From the NCBI GenBank assembly GCA_000611775.1, contig KK106982.1, positions 1,844,643 to 1,908,642 on the forward strand: a DNA stretch of 64,000 bases, read 5' to 3'. The stretch's first letter is position 1. Each line of letters begins with the position of its first letter. The notes under the pieces were generated by a model. The model did no database searches. It worked only from the letters and a program-made list of their open reading frames with translations, and had not been told where the DNA came from. Shown here one piece after another: positions 23,901-35,590 of the stretch. A program made the translations under genes and the position numbers. Source of the stretch: Umbilicaria muhlenbergii. Its lineage: Eukaryota; Ascomycota; Lecanoromycetes; Umbilicariales; Umbilicariaceae.

Positions 23901-26631
23901 AATCAAGCCTCCCGGTCCAATTACGGAATTGCCGTATAGTCAAGCCCAAAAGGCTTTCCGACTGCTACAGATGGGCAAGTATTTTGGTAAAGTAGTGCTC
24001 GTTCCAAGAGCTGATGACATGGTACCGGTCCTACCAGCATCGTACCGCAATACAACTCTGTTCAAACCCGACAAGTGCTATTTACTTGTTGGCGGCCTGG
24101 GCGGCATCGGACGGCCTTTGGCTGAGTGGATGCTACGCAGGGGGGCTCGACACTTGGCATTCTTATCCCGAACAGGCACAGACAGGCCAGACGCTCAAGC
24201 CACGGTCGATTGGCTAAGAGCCAGGCAGGTTCAGGTGACGGTGTTTCGCGGGGACGTTGCAGACCTCGAGGCCACGACTGAGTGCGTGCAATCACTCGGC
24301 GGCAGCCTTGCTGGAGTTTTCCAGGCTGCCATGGTACTCCGGGACGTTCCATATGCTCAGATGGCACTCGATCAATGGCGAGCCTGCGTTTACCCCAAAG
24401 TGCGCGGGACATATAACCTCCACAAGGCTACTGCTAATTGTCACCTTGATTTCTTCACTTGCTTCTCATCGGGCGCCGCTGTCATTGGCTCAATGGCTCA
24501 GGCAAATTACGCCGCTGCCAATAGCTACCTTGATGCCCTAATGCGTCATCGAAGGGGAATGGGACTCGCAGGCACAACAATGAACGTCGGCATGGTCACT
24601 GGGATTGGCGCCGTTGCTGAGGATGCTGCTCTTGAGAAAACCATGGAACGACTTGGCTATGAGGCTATAAGTGCAGAGGAGCTCTTTTATCAGATTGAAG
24701 AGGGGATCGCAGCTCCACACTCATCACACTCACCACAATCACAGGTACAAGCTCAAGGCCCAGTATATGACTCTGTTGATGATCACCGCATCATCACTGG
24801 GATTAATCTGCAGCGGAAGGATCTCTATTGGGCGACGAAACCACTGTTTCGGAACCTTTACGGCAACCTCGACCTAGGCACCAGTGCGAAAGCAACGAGT
24901 TCTCAAAGCTTGCCTGTAGCTTTACGGAACGCGGCAGGTGTTGAGGAGAGGACCAAATTGCTGATGGACGCTTTTGTTGATAAGATTGCCAGTGTCTTGG
25001 CCACCCCCGCTTCTTCTATACAAGCGGAGAATCCCCTCTCCATCTATGGTTTGGATTCCATTGTTGCTGTTGAATTCCGCAAATGGTTCTTCCAAACGGT
25101 GAACGTTGACGTGGCCCTTTTCGACATCATTGGGGCGCAGTCAATAGAAGCCCTCGTGGAAAAAGTGAGCGGTGCAATGATCTTGTCTTCTACCGAAGCC
25201 GGTGCCAACGCTTCGAGTGGAGCCAACCAAGAAGTACAGCTACGGAAGAGTGACGCGGATCAGTCAGGGAGCAAGACACCTACGGAGACATTCGAAGCCC
25301 TCGAGAGGCCAGACCGCCTTCCGCTCTCGGCTTTCCAGAACCGAATGTGGTCTGCTCACAATCTACTGGATGATCCTAGCGCTCTCAACCTGACAATAAC
25401 TTGCTTCATCCGTGGCGAGGCGCAGCTTTCCTTCCTGCAACAGGCTTTCGTGGAGCTGGCTCGCCGAAACGACATTCTTCGTACGTCCTACAAGGGTAAG
25501 GACTCCCCCGAACAATTGATCTCGGAGAGATTCACTACTACGATCCAATATGAGGATCTCTCGACGGACCTCGATTCCAGATCTGCCCTTCAACGCCATA
25601 TCGAGAGCATGAGGGCCGCATATCTGGATATTGAGAGCGGCGAGATAATGAGAGTGACTTTGGCCAAGTTGGCCGATTCCCAATATGCCATCATACTCGT
25701 TGTCCATCACATTGCGATCGACAACAACAGCACCAAATCCACCCTCACCCAATTCACCGCTCTTTACGACGCCCTCCGCACCGGCAAAGACATCAGCCTC
25801 ATTGCCGTCCCCAAAGTCTCCTACTCAGACTTCGCGCTCTGGAGCCAAAACAAGCTCCGCACGCCCCAACTGCAATCCGACATGCAATGGTGGCAAGAGA
25901 ACCTCCGAGGTGCACCTCGCGCCAGTGCGCTCCTCCCCTTCGCGCAGTTCCCCCGTCCAGCGACACGGCGCACCGCGCGCCAAATCCTCCGCAAAACCGT
26001 CGACGCACGCCTATTGAAACGCATGAAACGACTGGCGGCCCAAATGAACGCCACCCCCTTCCACTTCCTCTTCACCGCCTTCCGCGCCTACATCCACCGC
26101 CACACGCACGAAGACGACCTCGTCATCCTCATGGCCGACGGCAATCGTCCCCACCCGCACCTCGACGACGTCCTCGGCTATTTCGTCAACGTCATCCCGC
26201 TTCGGTGTAACAGCAGCTGCGACACCAGTTTCGACAACCTGCTCGCGCACACCAAAGATACCGTGCTCGAAGCGTTGGCCAAAAGCCAAATCCCCTTCGA
26301 AGCCATCGTTGAGAGCGCCCACGTCGAGCCGAACCCGAGCCATTTCCCGCTCGGGCAGGTGGTCGTCAATTACCAGATGGCGGTCAAAGCCCCCAGGTTC
26401 GAGACGGCGGATTTCCGGGTCGAGGAGATTGTGGTGGAGGATGTGGGGGCGGCGTGCGAGGTGGCGCTCGAGGCGATGGAGGATGCAAAGACGGGGTTGA
26501 ATTTGCGGTTGGAGTTTGATTCGTTTTTGTATGGGAGAGGGGAGATGGAGGGGTTCTTTGAGGGGTTTGTGGGGTTTTTGGCGAGTTTGATTGGGGATCA
26601 TCGGCAGGTGGTTGGGGAGGTGGAGATGTAA
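17953..26631 (+). CDS. Highly reducing polyketide synthase with C-terminal condensation domain
   Basis: Iterative type I PKS, 2840 residues, in four exons: 17953-18243, 18290-18434, 18493-19097 and 19150-26631; the total is an exact multiple of three. Domains in order: ketosynthase (active Cys214 in DTACSSS, His349 in AHGTGT, His387 in SNLGH); acyltransferase (GHSSG, Ser667); dehydratase (His997 in [10 protein letters not shown], Asp in LDASFHG); about residues 1290-1460, a stretch at the methyltransferase position with no clear SAM motif; enoyl reductase near 1650-1960 with an intact NADPH loop AAGGVGQ; ketoreductase near 1985-2190 (GGLGGIG, YAAAN); carrier protein (GLDSI, Ser2317); and an NRPS-type condensation domain with HHIAIDN at 2533-2539. 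There is no adenylation, thiolation, reductase or thioesterase domain. This is the LovB-like layout, but with an ER that looks usable. The lone condensation domain may help release or transfer the chain. Product unknown. Confidence 0.96.
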
Positions 26632-26958
26632 TGGGGGGGTTTGAGGAGGGAAGTTGATTTGATGGGCGCTGGGGAGGGTTTCGGGTTGGGTGTTGGCATT
26701 GGGTATCTCCTATGTTTTGGTGATTAGGTATCTCTTTTGTTTTAGTGTCTCCGCTATGGTCGAATAGAATAATGGATTCAAAAGTTTCGACAGAATGGCT
26801 ACTTGTATCATCAGTACACCAGTGATACCTCTCAGCCAGCGCGCACAACAAGTTGAGCAACTGAACTGCGTCATTCCCTCTTGTTTGAGTGAAAATAGAC
26901 ATCCTCTCTATCTACGCCAGATCCTTCCGTCTTCACCCCCGCTCAGCTGTCAAATATC
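26632..26958. other. Convergent 3' region between PKS and TSC13
   Basis: 327 bases hold the 3' ends of two converging genes. The first part is T- and G-rich with TTTTGTTTTAG-type runs (26715-26745) consistent with a plus-strand 3' UTR. No gene or RNA seen. Confidence 0.5.
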
Positions 26959-28012
26959 TCAGCAAATCCCCGGCAGCACACCAAACCGCTTATTCCGATA
27001 CCTCGCCCCAAACTCGCGCCGATACCTCGCCTCCTTCTTATCCGCCCACGCCTTCATCTGCGCCACCGCCACCACGATAAAAAACCCGGTCGCCCAACTC
27101 CGACTCACCAGCAAAATCCCCGCCCACGCCACCGTCTCGAACAGGTAATTCGGACACGACACCCACCGAAACCCCAAGCCCCGCGGTATCCCCCTCTCCG
27201 TCCCGCCCGGCGACCGCAGGGACTGCAGGATGAGGTGCGTGTGCAGATTCGCCAGCTCCCCGACGACGTACAGCGCCAGCCCGGGGTAGGTAAGCCAGGG
27301 GTCCAGGTCTCGGGCGGTGGAGGCGGAGGCGGAGGGGGAGTAGATGAAGGTGGCGAGGAGGAGGCCGGAGAGGATCCAGTAGTGGAAGCTGTTTTTGAAG
27401 ATGTTGCGCAGGGGCATGGTGGCGTTGGAGAAGCGGTGGATGAAGATTGTTTCGGCTTCGCGCTTGAGGAAGTGGAGGGTTATGAGGGCGCAGGTGAGGG
27501 TTTGGAGGGGGGAAGGGTGCGCGAGGCGGAGGAGGTAGAGGAGGGGGTGGAGGAGGAGGGGGCCGATGTATTCGACGATGTAGACGGTGCGCCAGGAGAT
27601 TTGGGGACCTGGGTGTGGGGTGGGGGGGGTTAGTGGGTGGGCTTGTGGAGATGGGATGAGTGCTGTAGGGGTGGGTGGAGAGGGGGGTGGAGGCACACCT
27701 AGGTCTTTGACGAAGATTTGGGTTTGGTCTTGGAGTGCGGCTTGCTGGATCGTGCTGTCTTTTGAATTGGGGACGACGGAGCTGCCGTCACTGCCTTTTG
27801 AGACTCGGAGACGGTGGATTGAGAAGCCGGATTTGGCGGCTAATTGTTCATGAAGGGTTCCGGTTGTGTCGTTGGGTTGGAGCGTTATTTGGGTGGGGAG
27901 AGATCGGATGGGCTTGCCTGTGTTGCGCGTCGGTTAGCCATTGTGTTGCTCAGTTGTCGGAGTGGGCTTTCAGACCTCTGGGCTTGACGAGCAGCGTCAA
28001 TGGTTTAGCCAT
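26959..28012 (-). CDS. TSC13: Very-long-chain enoyl-CoA reductase (TSC13-like)
   Basis: ER-membrane enzyme that performs the last reduction in very-long-chain fatty acid elongation, using NADPH. Three exons, 28012-27976, 27917-27699 and 27608-26959, give 301 residues. The short first exon encodes MAKPLTLLVKPRG, joined to KPIRSLP. Exon 2 has the ubiquitin-like N-terminal region of the family (LHEQLAAKSGFSIHRLRVSK). Exon 3 carries the steroid-5-alpha-reductase-type membrane domain: FLKREAETIFIHRFSNATMP, several hydrophobic helices, and SCPNYLFETVAW with the conserved Tyr proposed as catalytic in yeast Tsc13. The C-terminus ends in a basic RYRNKRFGVLPG stretch. It converges on the PKS gene. A role in the cluster as an outside enoyl reductase is possible, but the PKS already carries its own ER, so a housekeeping role is likelier. 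GC-rich third positions continue from the end of the PKS into this gene. Confidence 0.95.
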
Positions 28013-28896
28013 TGAGGTGACTACCCCTTGGCGTTTGAGTATCCACTCGCGCTGTGTCTGTCGGCCTTTATGTGGTGGATGAGTTGCCTCAGTAAGCTTT
28101 CCGACGCATGGCAGTCTAGCAGCTTAGTCCGTGCGGGCAGAATTAAGGTACCTACGAGGTTTAGCTGCTGAATTAGTGTTTAGTCATGATCTATGCTAAA
28201 CTAAGAGTAGAATAGTCAAACAGTGGTCGTACAACCCTAATTGGATTCATGTTCTCCATTTCTATGAGTTGGTTGGATATACCACCGTCAGCGCGGATGA
28301 GGAGGTCGATACGCCGTTGAGTTTGATGTAGATGGGAATAGAATTTCTGAAGGCGAGGGAATTGAGGAGGTGGTAAAAGCGGGTTCTTGGGCTAGAGGTT
28401 GGCGTTTTGAAGTTAATAGTCGTTGGAGGGGGGCGGGAGGGTGGCGTTAGACGGGGCGGGATGGATAAGGGTTACTTAGGAGGCTAGAGCTTCGACGGAG
28501 GGGATGTGGAACATTTCTCTTAGCTCAGAACAGCGGGTTTTCGGCCCTAGAAATTGAAGACATCGGATAGAATCATCGTCATTCTACGTACGTGATAAGT
28601 AGTTCAGCTGTCCCATAGTGGAGCAACTGCCATCGTGCTAAAAATATCTGTGTCTGAAAGACCTCTAGCATAAAGCACCATCATCTACTGGCAAGCGGAG
28701 AGATTTCTTGGTCATGAGGATGCCCGATGGATAAAACTGAAAAGAGTTGAACGGTAGCTACATCGTCAGACACCAACAGCGCCTTAGCCGAGATTATTTC
28801 CAAGAGCCCCCTTCCAGTTCCACAATAGCGGTAGACATACTTGCCAAGGGACCAATCCATACGGGTCACTCCCCCCATACTGAAAACCCGTCCTAG
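28013..28896. other. Intergenic region upstream of TSC13
   Basis: 884 bases that should hold the TSC13 promoter (28013-28300) and the 3' flank of the minus-strand multidomain gene. It contains stops in all frames at short intervals, is AT-richer at 28140-28260 and 28550-28680, and shows no gene or repeat. Confidence 0.5.
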
Positions 28897-31800
28897 CTAC
28901 GCCGTCACCGAAGCAGAAGCGTTCCTCGCGCTACAAACCTGAACCTCTCGACGAAGTGACGGTAAGAGTTGGGGCATAGCCGCCTTCTGCTTCCCCGCCG
29001 CATTATTGCCCATGACCGGTCTCCCCAAAGCGCCTCCAACGATCTCTTCTGTATAATTCACCGCCAGCCACGAAGTGGACGGTGCGGCTGTAGCCGTCGG
29101 TGAAGAAGCGGCACACGTTGCTGTCTGGTTATCCTTCTCCACCGCGAGAGCCTGGAAACTTGGTAAGGCGACGTCTGCGTCCAGCACACGCGCCATGTCG
29201 GCCAGGAGAACCTCCATGGGCGATAGATAGGCTACGCTGCTTTTTGACGACCAGGCGAGCACGTGCCCGCAGACGCTGCCGGATGCGTTGTCGATGATCC
29301 AGGCGCCAGAGTCGCCACCCACTGTAAGGGAGCGATAATCAGCATCAGGGAATGGGAGGAGGACAGAACTAGTGTTGGGAAGGGAAGTCGGGATGAAAGG
29401 AGTGAGAATAGGGTTAGGTACCTCCGAAACCCCCCGCGACCTGCCAGCTATGGGAGAACGAAGTCCGTCCCGGCATCTTGATCAGGCTCATGGTGGGTAA
29501 GATATACCCGGTCTGCAGCCCACTAGTTCGACCCAGAGCGTGGACTTGCAGGCCACCTAGATAATCTGAGTTCATTACGCAGCATGGGTAGGAGTCCTCG
29601 GTGTTTGCTGATGTGGATTTCCCCGTAGCGTGCTGAGTATCTTCAAGCTTGCAGTGACGTCTCCCGCCTAGGACAAGATTCTGGTCGCGCAATCGCTCCT
29701 CGCTGACCTTGATAAGAGCCCAATCGACCTCGTGCTTAATGTTATTTTTGCTGGTCCTTTTAATGCCTGATGATGCGTAAACGTGACCGAAAGTATGTGA
29801 AGAAAGATGCTCTTCGTCTTTGTCGTCTTCGTTCGGAAAGAATCGGTCGTCGACATCATCGATCGCCGGTTGAGTGATGATCAAAGCCTCGCCTTTACCC
29901 GGGGCTACCCCTGGCCAATCCCCCATTGCAACATCATCATCGTCTCCAACGTGACTTTCAGTTCTGCTAGAATCGTCCAGCGCAGATCCGTCGAACAGCC
30001 AGGATTCATCATCTTCCGTAGATGATCCGTACCCATCGTCTTCATCTTCAAATATTTCGAATGGATACAAAGCCTCGGGCGGTTCTCCAGCACGCCACGT
30101 ATGTTTCGGTAACATATCCTCAACCCGAGGAGCCATAGAGCGAACTAGCTCCATACTATCATCGAACCCGAGGTCAATTTCATCGTTATCAAGCATATGA
30201 TGGACGCTCATGCCATACGGTTTGCCATCAACCAGCACAGTACCGCCGAATGATACTGGGGGGAGATGTTCGTTGTCGCGGAAGGCTCCAATCGATGCAC
30301 CACAGGACGGTCTCTGCTGGTGATGCACATTCGTTACTTGGCACTCCGTGGCACTTGCTTCCTTCGCAACAGCTGATAAATCGCCAGCTGGCTTATTCTT
30401 TTTCAGAGCCCGTTTCCTCTTCTTCCTTCCGGCCTTCGACCGGGATATTTGCCCCTTCACGACTTTGATATCAAATAAACGCTTGTCCCTATTCACGTAT
30501 CGAAGGGCTTTTCGTGCTTTCTCTGTACTTGTACAGATCATGTATATCGTTGGCCTTGCGACCTCAGGAGTGTCTCCTGTCATGCACAAGTCTATGCTGC
30601 AAGATTCCCAACGATCAATGACCTTCGCCAGGATACGCTCGAGTTGTGGGAACATGGTAGAGTTCCAATACTTCAAATGTGCAGTCGGTAGCTCGTAAGA
30701 CCAGATTCTGAATCGACGTTCTGGTGGCGCGGGCGAGGACTCTGCTTCGACAACGGCAGCAGTCTCGGTGACTGGCCTTGCTTCCAGTTCTGGGCGTGCC
30801 GCAAGTTCGTAAGGGCGGCTCCCACCGGCTGACTGAGGATTTCCAGGCGGTACAAACACGTCTTGTCGCTTTAAGGCGGTAGCTGTGATGAGCGGATGTT
30901 GTGGTGCTCCCAATACTTCAGGCTCCTCGATCATGCAACAGCGCTCCAGTGGCTTGACCACTTTCCAATAGAACTCCATTTGCACTCTGCTATCACCTTT
31001 CCTGGAAGTATCGTGATACTGCTGGCTTTGTGATAGTGGGTCAAAGTTGTCGTGAGCTTGATCCGCTGCTTCTAGGCAGTATTCGACTGCGTGCATGTAT
31101 CCTCTTCCACACTTCGCGGCTAGCTTCTTGGCGTAGATGCTTTGCAACCTCGACTTCAGGTCTGCGCGCGTGTACCGGGGTTTGAAAAATCTGCTTAGTG
31201 GCATCCATAAGCCTACTTCCAGTAAGATAAGTCCCAAACTATAGAGGTCATGGGCTGGCCTGTAGGCACTTCTTTGGCCACGCTCGGTTCCTGGATAGCG
31301 ATATATGTTCTCGAGCATGGGTTCTTGGGGCATGTCGTATACATCATTATGACACTGATCGAACGATGTCAGATAGGGATGCCTTATCAAGCCTTCTTTC
31401 CAGGGCTGTCTGTTGGCTGAGGTAATGGTTGGGTCATTAGAGAAAAACAAGACGTTGTTACTATTGACGTTTCGGTGTATTAAGCCTTTAGCATGGAGAT
31501 GGAGCAGCCCGCCGGCGAGCTTGAAAGCAAGTCGATATCGATCTTCTAGGCCTGGCATATTGTTGCTGTCAGTATCGGCTGCATGTTGAAGGAACGAGAG
31601 CAAGCTATGAGCGGTATGAGGACTGCTCGAAGGCATGATCATGTCCCTTGGTGGCTTTGGTAACTCATAGATGAAAGCATAGCGATGCTGACGAGGATCC
31701 ACGGACCAGCCCAGCAGCTTCAGCGTGCCTTTTTCACCTGTTTCGTTGCTGTCTGCAGAATGATGGAGAATTGAAATAAGCTCTTCGTATCGGTCCGGGG

Positions 31801-33070
31801 CTGGCAACTTCCCAGTAACAGAGTCTACATCGTGGATAGAACCATATTCGACCAATATTGGTATTTCAGTTGTGGACTCAACAGTAGCCTTTGTTGATCT
31901 ATGCGAGGACTGCGACGCTTTCAGGAAACCCAGTACTCTCTCTGTTCCTGCAGCTACGGATTCATACGGCGGTGGTGATGCACCGGGCAGGACACTGCTA
32001 TCGGGTAACTGAAGTTGCTTCGGATGGATGTGAGTAGAAGCAAGAACACCTCGTTCTTCTACCGAAAATGGGCCCGATAAGTGATCCTCTTCATGATTCT
32101 TTTTCAGGTCCCGCTCGAAATCCCCAACACGAGGTTTGAAAAGCTGTCGAACGAGTTGGCATTTGGATATGTGCGGAGGTAGTGTCAGTAACTCTTTCAG
32201 GTACTCGTCGAAAAATTCGCGACGGCTACTCGATATGTAATCCGTAACCTTGGCGACTGGAGATGGCATGTAGGGTAATATCCGGGTAAATGGAGCTCTT
32301 TGACCTGCCTCGACGGGAAACTTTTGTAAAAGAGTGCTCTGAAAGTCGTAAAAATCTTCGTAGGAGCGTGAAAGCTCCCATTGCCGACCATCTTCTAGAA
32401 CACATTCTACAATGTACCAGTACTTGTCGTCATTGAACTCGTACCGGGGAACGGAGGCCAATATGGGGGCTCGTAGGGTCTGCGCTGACTTAGGGGATTG
32501 ATCGGTCCAGATAGGATCGGTCTTCGTGGATGCCGCAGAAGATTCTTGTAAGAAGGGTTCCTTTTCGCTTGAGCCTAGGTAGTTTGGATGGTGCCTTAAC
32601 ACCCGCTGAGATCTGGACAGGTCACAGAGCGTGTCAATAGAAGTTGTCAAGTCCTTTACTATGTCGTCAAGGCGTGTCAATTCGTCCGAGGTCCACTGAG
32701 GCTCTTTATGTTTCATGCCCAGGCCTTTCTCTAAAGGAAATGTTCCCGGGATATGAAGCGACTTGGGTGACCGGATCAGCTCAGCCTCGTCCAACAGATC
32801 TTTGATTGAAGACATGATGCTCGCGACAAGATCACTAATGCCCGCGCGGTCAAGAGACCCATCTATATCGCCAGCGTAAGCCGCATTAGAGTCACACCAC
32901 TCCAGACCCCATGCAACAAGTCGATCCTTTTGAATGCGTAGTTTTCTGTAAATAGAAGAGGACTGGGAGTCAGGATCTTGGATCTGGACCACGTTCTCGT
33001 AGGACTTCTTGGTGTCCGCAAACATCTGGGTCAACCGCCGTGGGAGGATGGTGCCCCGAATGCACTCCAT
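28897..33070 (-). CDS. HeLo-like / PX / pseudokinase / trypsin-like protease fusion
   Basis: Large protein of 1357 residues in two exons, 33070-29422 and 29321-28897. In order: an N-terminal helical region (1-200) with LRIQKDRLVAWGLEWCDSN, resembling HeLo/prion-inhibition domains of fungal cell-death proteins (weak match); a PX phosphoinositide-binding domain (about 206-310; YWYIVECVLEDGRQWELSRS, then SRREFFDEYLKELL); a protein-kinase fold (about 400-710) whose catalytic loop reads HRNVNSNNVLF, with Asn replacing the catalytic Asp, and with no DFG, so a pseudokinase; an acidic linker; and a trypsin-like domain with His in GMSVHHML (957/958), Asp1115 in VDWALI and Ser1221 in GGDSGAW. The protease motif is whole only after splicing. 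The layout suggests a membrane-sensing protein that signals by proteolysis; substrate and trigger unknown. An additional upstream exon cannot be excluded, since typical HeLo domains begin with a hydrophobic helix that is absent here. Confidence 0.88.
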
Positions 33071-35062
33071 CTTGTCTACCGGCAGCGTGTAGCAATGCTA
33101 GTAGTGTAGAAAATGCCAAGCTTAAGAAGGTATATCAAAACTCATGCGCGCCATCAAAAAGCACTTAATATAGGAAGAGATATTCGCGAGATTATACAGA
33201 TGTTGCTGCCTAGAACCGCCATCAAGGCTGCCTAACCGCCAATGAAAGGGGTGCGACGCTGTTATGATACGTACTCGTGTCACGTAATCAAGTCACGCCA
33301 GCCGTGAGCTTAAAGAGTTAGACTGTACACACAGCATAAGACTAGAAGACCTGTTGCGCTCCCTTGATATCAATATTCCCAGTCGTGGAGATGGATCTGT
33401 TCTTCATCAGTTACTTGATTAGGGTTAGCGTATTTGAAGCTAAGCGAAAACTGGGCAGCCCTGGCAGCGTCCTCAGCCCTGTGGCAGGCGTCGGGTCAGG
33501 TAGTTCCGAGTAAGGGAATCCAGGCGGCCCCGAGCAATAAGTCAATAACGGATTGCAGACTATGCCTGGCAGGCTCCCATGACCTACCTCAAACAGATGA
33601 GGCATTCTCTTAGCAGCTCCATGTTGAAGCCACTTCATACGGCATATCATTTGAAACGGCTTCCGAAACAGCCTCCACGAGCTCATGGCTTAGACTCACG
33701 ATATACTGTCATTGCCAGTCGATGATGCTTTGAATTGACGAAGATCGAGGAAGTCCAGTTGCCCACGAGCCCGTAGTGACTTGACTTTCCTCCCAAATAA
33801 TATTATACACGGTGTCTTTTCCAAAGAAATCGGCAGCTCATTCAGCATTCTGGACTGTGTACGAAATGGTCATTTTGCATCTCTAGCTTCTGTCCGTGTA
33901 ACTAGCACCAGCACCGGCAGGACCATGAGGATTTGTAACAGATCCACAATATAGATAAGTAGTACCCGCTCCGTGTCCAGTAGATCTACAAGCTCGAGTA
34001 CGGGAAATCAGTCTGCTGTCACCTACCATGAGGCCCAAGCAACCCCACGAGCCGCTATCACTACCCAACAGACCTGAGAAGAGCTTTGTCGTCACGTCCA
34101 GACCTGGAAAAATGCACTTATGACAGTTGCTACGTGCTCAGGCCACCACTCGGCCCAGAAGACCGCTAAATCTAGCTTTGACTAGGAACATTCCAGTGGC
34201 AAGCTCAGTCCCGCCCGTCGTCATCAGTGCTCAACCTCAAAACGGCAACACCATGACGCCATCGCCAGGTCAGCGTACAGAGACGCTCGAGTGCAGCTTT
34301 TGCTAGCCACATCGGACAAATCAATTTACGTTTAAAATTCGTTCCTTTCTAAGGATCCTTTTCCAAGTGTAGAATCACGGTTGATGTACCCTCCATCGGT
34401 AGCTTCATTCCAAAATATTGCCTGGCTTAAGTTGTACTTGTACACGGTGACCTTGGAGAATTGCGAGTGAGGTTGAGGAGATCAACATGCTAAGATATGG
34501 CAGGCATCGAAGAACAAAGACAGCAATCGTAAGAGTCTTTTGGGCGTGTGTATGGTCTACATCTTGTGCTATCGCTTTGCTCTGTTCTCGTCTACCATTG
34601 CACGGCAGTACGCACGGAACTGCAAACTCTTCAATACCCCCATTGCTTTAGAAATGTTTCCATCTCATGTCCACACACTCTCTGTTCTCCTCCCAGCAAG
34701 ATCGCGTCCATCGAGAAAGCGGTGCACGGATCCGCCGGGGATCTCTCTTCGGAACCATCAAGCTGCCGGCGCTCCATGGGCCAGACCGCAGGAGTCACTT
34801 CTAGATCGCTCCAAGCTTCCCTCGAGCCTCAGACGTCTTGCTGCGATGCAAAATGTAGCTTACTACGCACAGGTACCAAGGCGTCAATGGAATGATGATC
34901 ACTACTTCCCACCGCATTGAGAGTTGATCTGGATTGTCAATGAAAACTCCTCCGATAATACATATAAACCGTGTTGGTTCTTGTTCCATGGGTCTGTCCA
35001 TCCATCTCTTTCTCCATTCTCTTGAGATATTGGCAAATTACACCGAATTACACCTGCCAGCC
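33071..35062. other. Gene-poor region
   Basis: 2 kb between the multidomain gene and a doubtful membrane protein. It should contain the promoter of the multidomain gene near 33071-33400. All open frames are short; none has protein-like composition over its length. No repeats of note. Confidence 0.5.
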
Positions 35063-35590
35063 ATGCCGCCTCCACCTTCATCACCAGCTCCGGTCCCTTC
35101 CGTGGAGATGCTCACAACATCTTTGCAAACCCTCACCGTCTACATTCAAATCGCTCGTGCTTATTGTATCTTATATCTGACGCCATGTCTGCCTCTCCTG
35201 ACACCTGCGATTTATTCACTCACCTTCATCATTCTATGTTACTTATTCCGCCGAACGTTGCTATACTTCCACTATCCTCCCAGCAAGTCATCCGCCGCAT
35301 GGACAAACAAACAAGCCCAAATGGCTGCCTCGCATGAGTTCCAAATCGACAATGCATATTCCAGCACTCAGTATCGGCAGAGACAATGGCCGGAAGGTGA
35401 AGAAGATTTTGAAGACTGCTCTCTCTGGGCAAGACTGTTTGCATGCTGCGCCTCAAGACCGTCTGAATGTGAGATTGTCCTCTCTTTTTTTAGATGTACT
35501 CGTTCCCTCACTAACCTCCTACAGTCGATTCGTGATGAGGTATTACCCAAGGGAGAAGTGTTCGTCCGTAGGGGCACAGAGCCCCGATAG
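35063..35590 (+). CDS. Hypothetical membrane protein (doubtful)
   Basis: From an ATG at 35063, after a CAGCC context, an open frame of 175 residues begins MPPPPSSPAPVPSVEMLTT and contains one strong hydrophobic stretch (YCILYLTPCLPLLTPAIYSL and onward through TFIILCYLF, about residues 33-62). A basic/aromatic segment and an acidic one (EGEEDFEDCSLWARLF) follow, with a CC pair. A GTGAGATT donor at 35470 with a CTACAG acceptor at 35519-35524 would instead splice to a short end, FDS-stop at 35535 (about 139 residues). The unspliced tail is less protein-like, so the spliced form is plausible. The layout fits a single-pass or hairpin membrane protein; I do not recognise a family. An in-frame upstream Met at 34934 exists. 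Confidence 0.4.
   Translation: MPPPPSSPAPVPSVEMLTTSLQTLTVYIQIARAYCILYLTPCLPLLTPAIYSLTFIILCYLFRRTLLYFHYPPSKSSAAWTNKQAQMAASHEFQIDNAYSSTQYRQRQWPEGEEDFEDCSLWARLFACCASRPSECEIVLSFFRCTRSLTNLLQSIRDEVLPKGEVFVRRGTEPR

Noticed and set aside
27235-27633. 132-codon plus-strand open frame rich in Gly/Glu
   Set aside because: Antisense shadow of the GC-rich TSC13 exon; minus-strand reading gives an unmistakable enoyl reductase.
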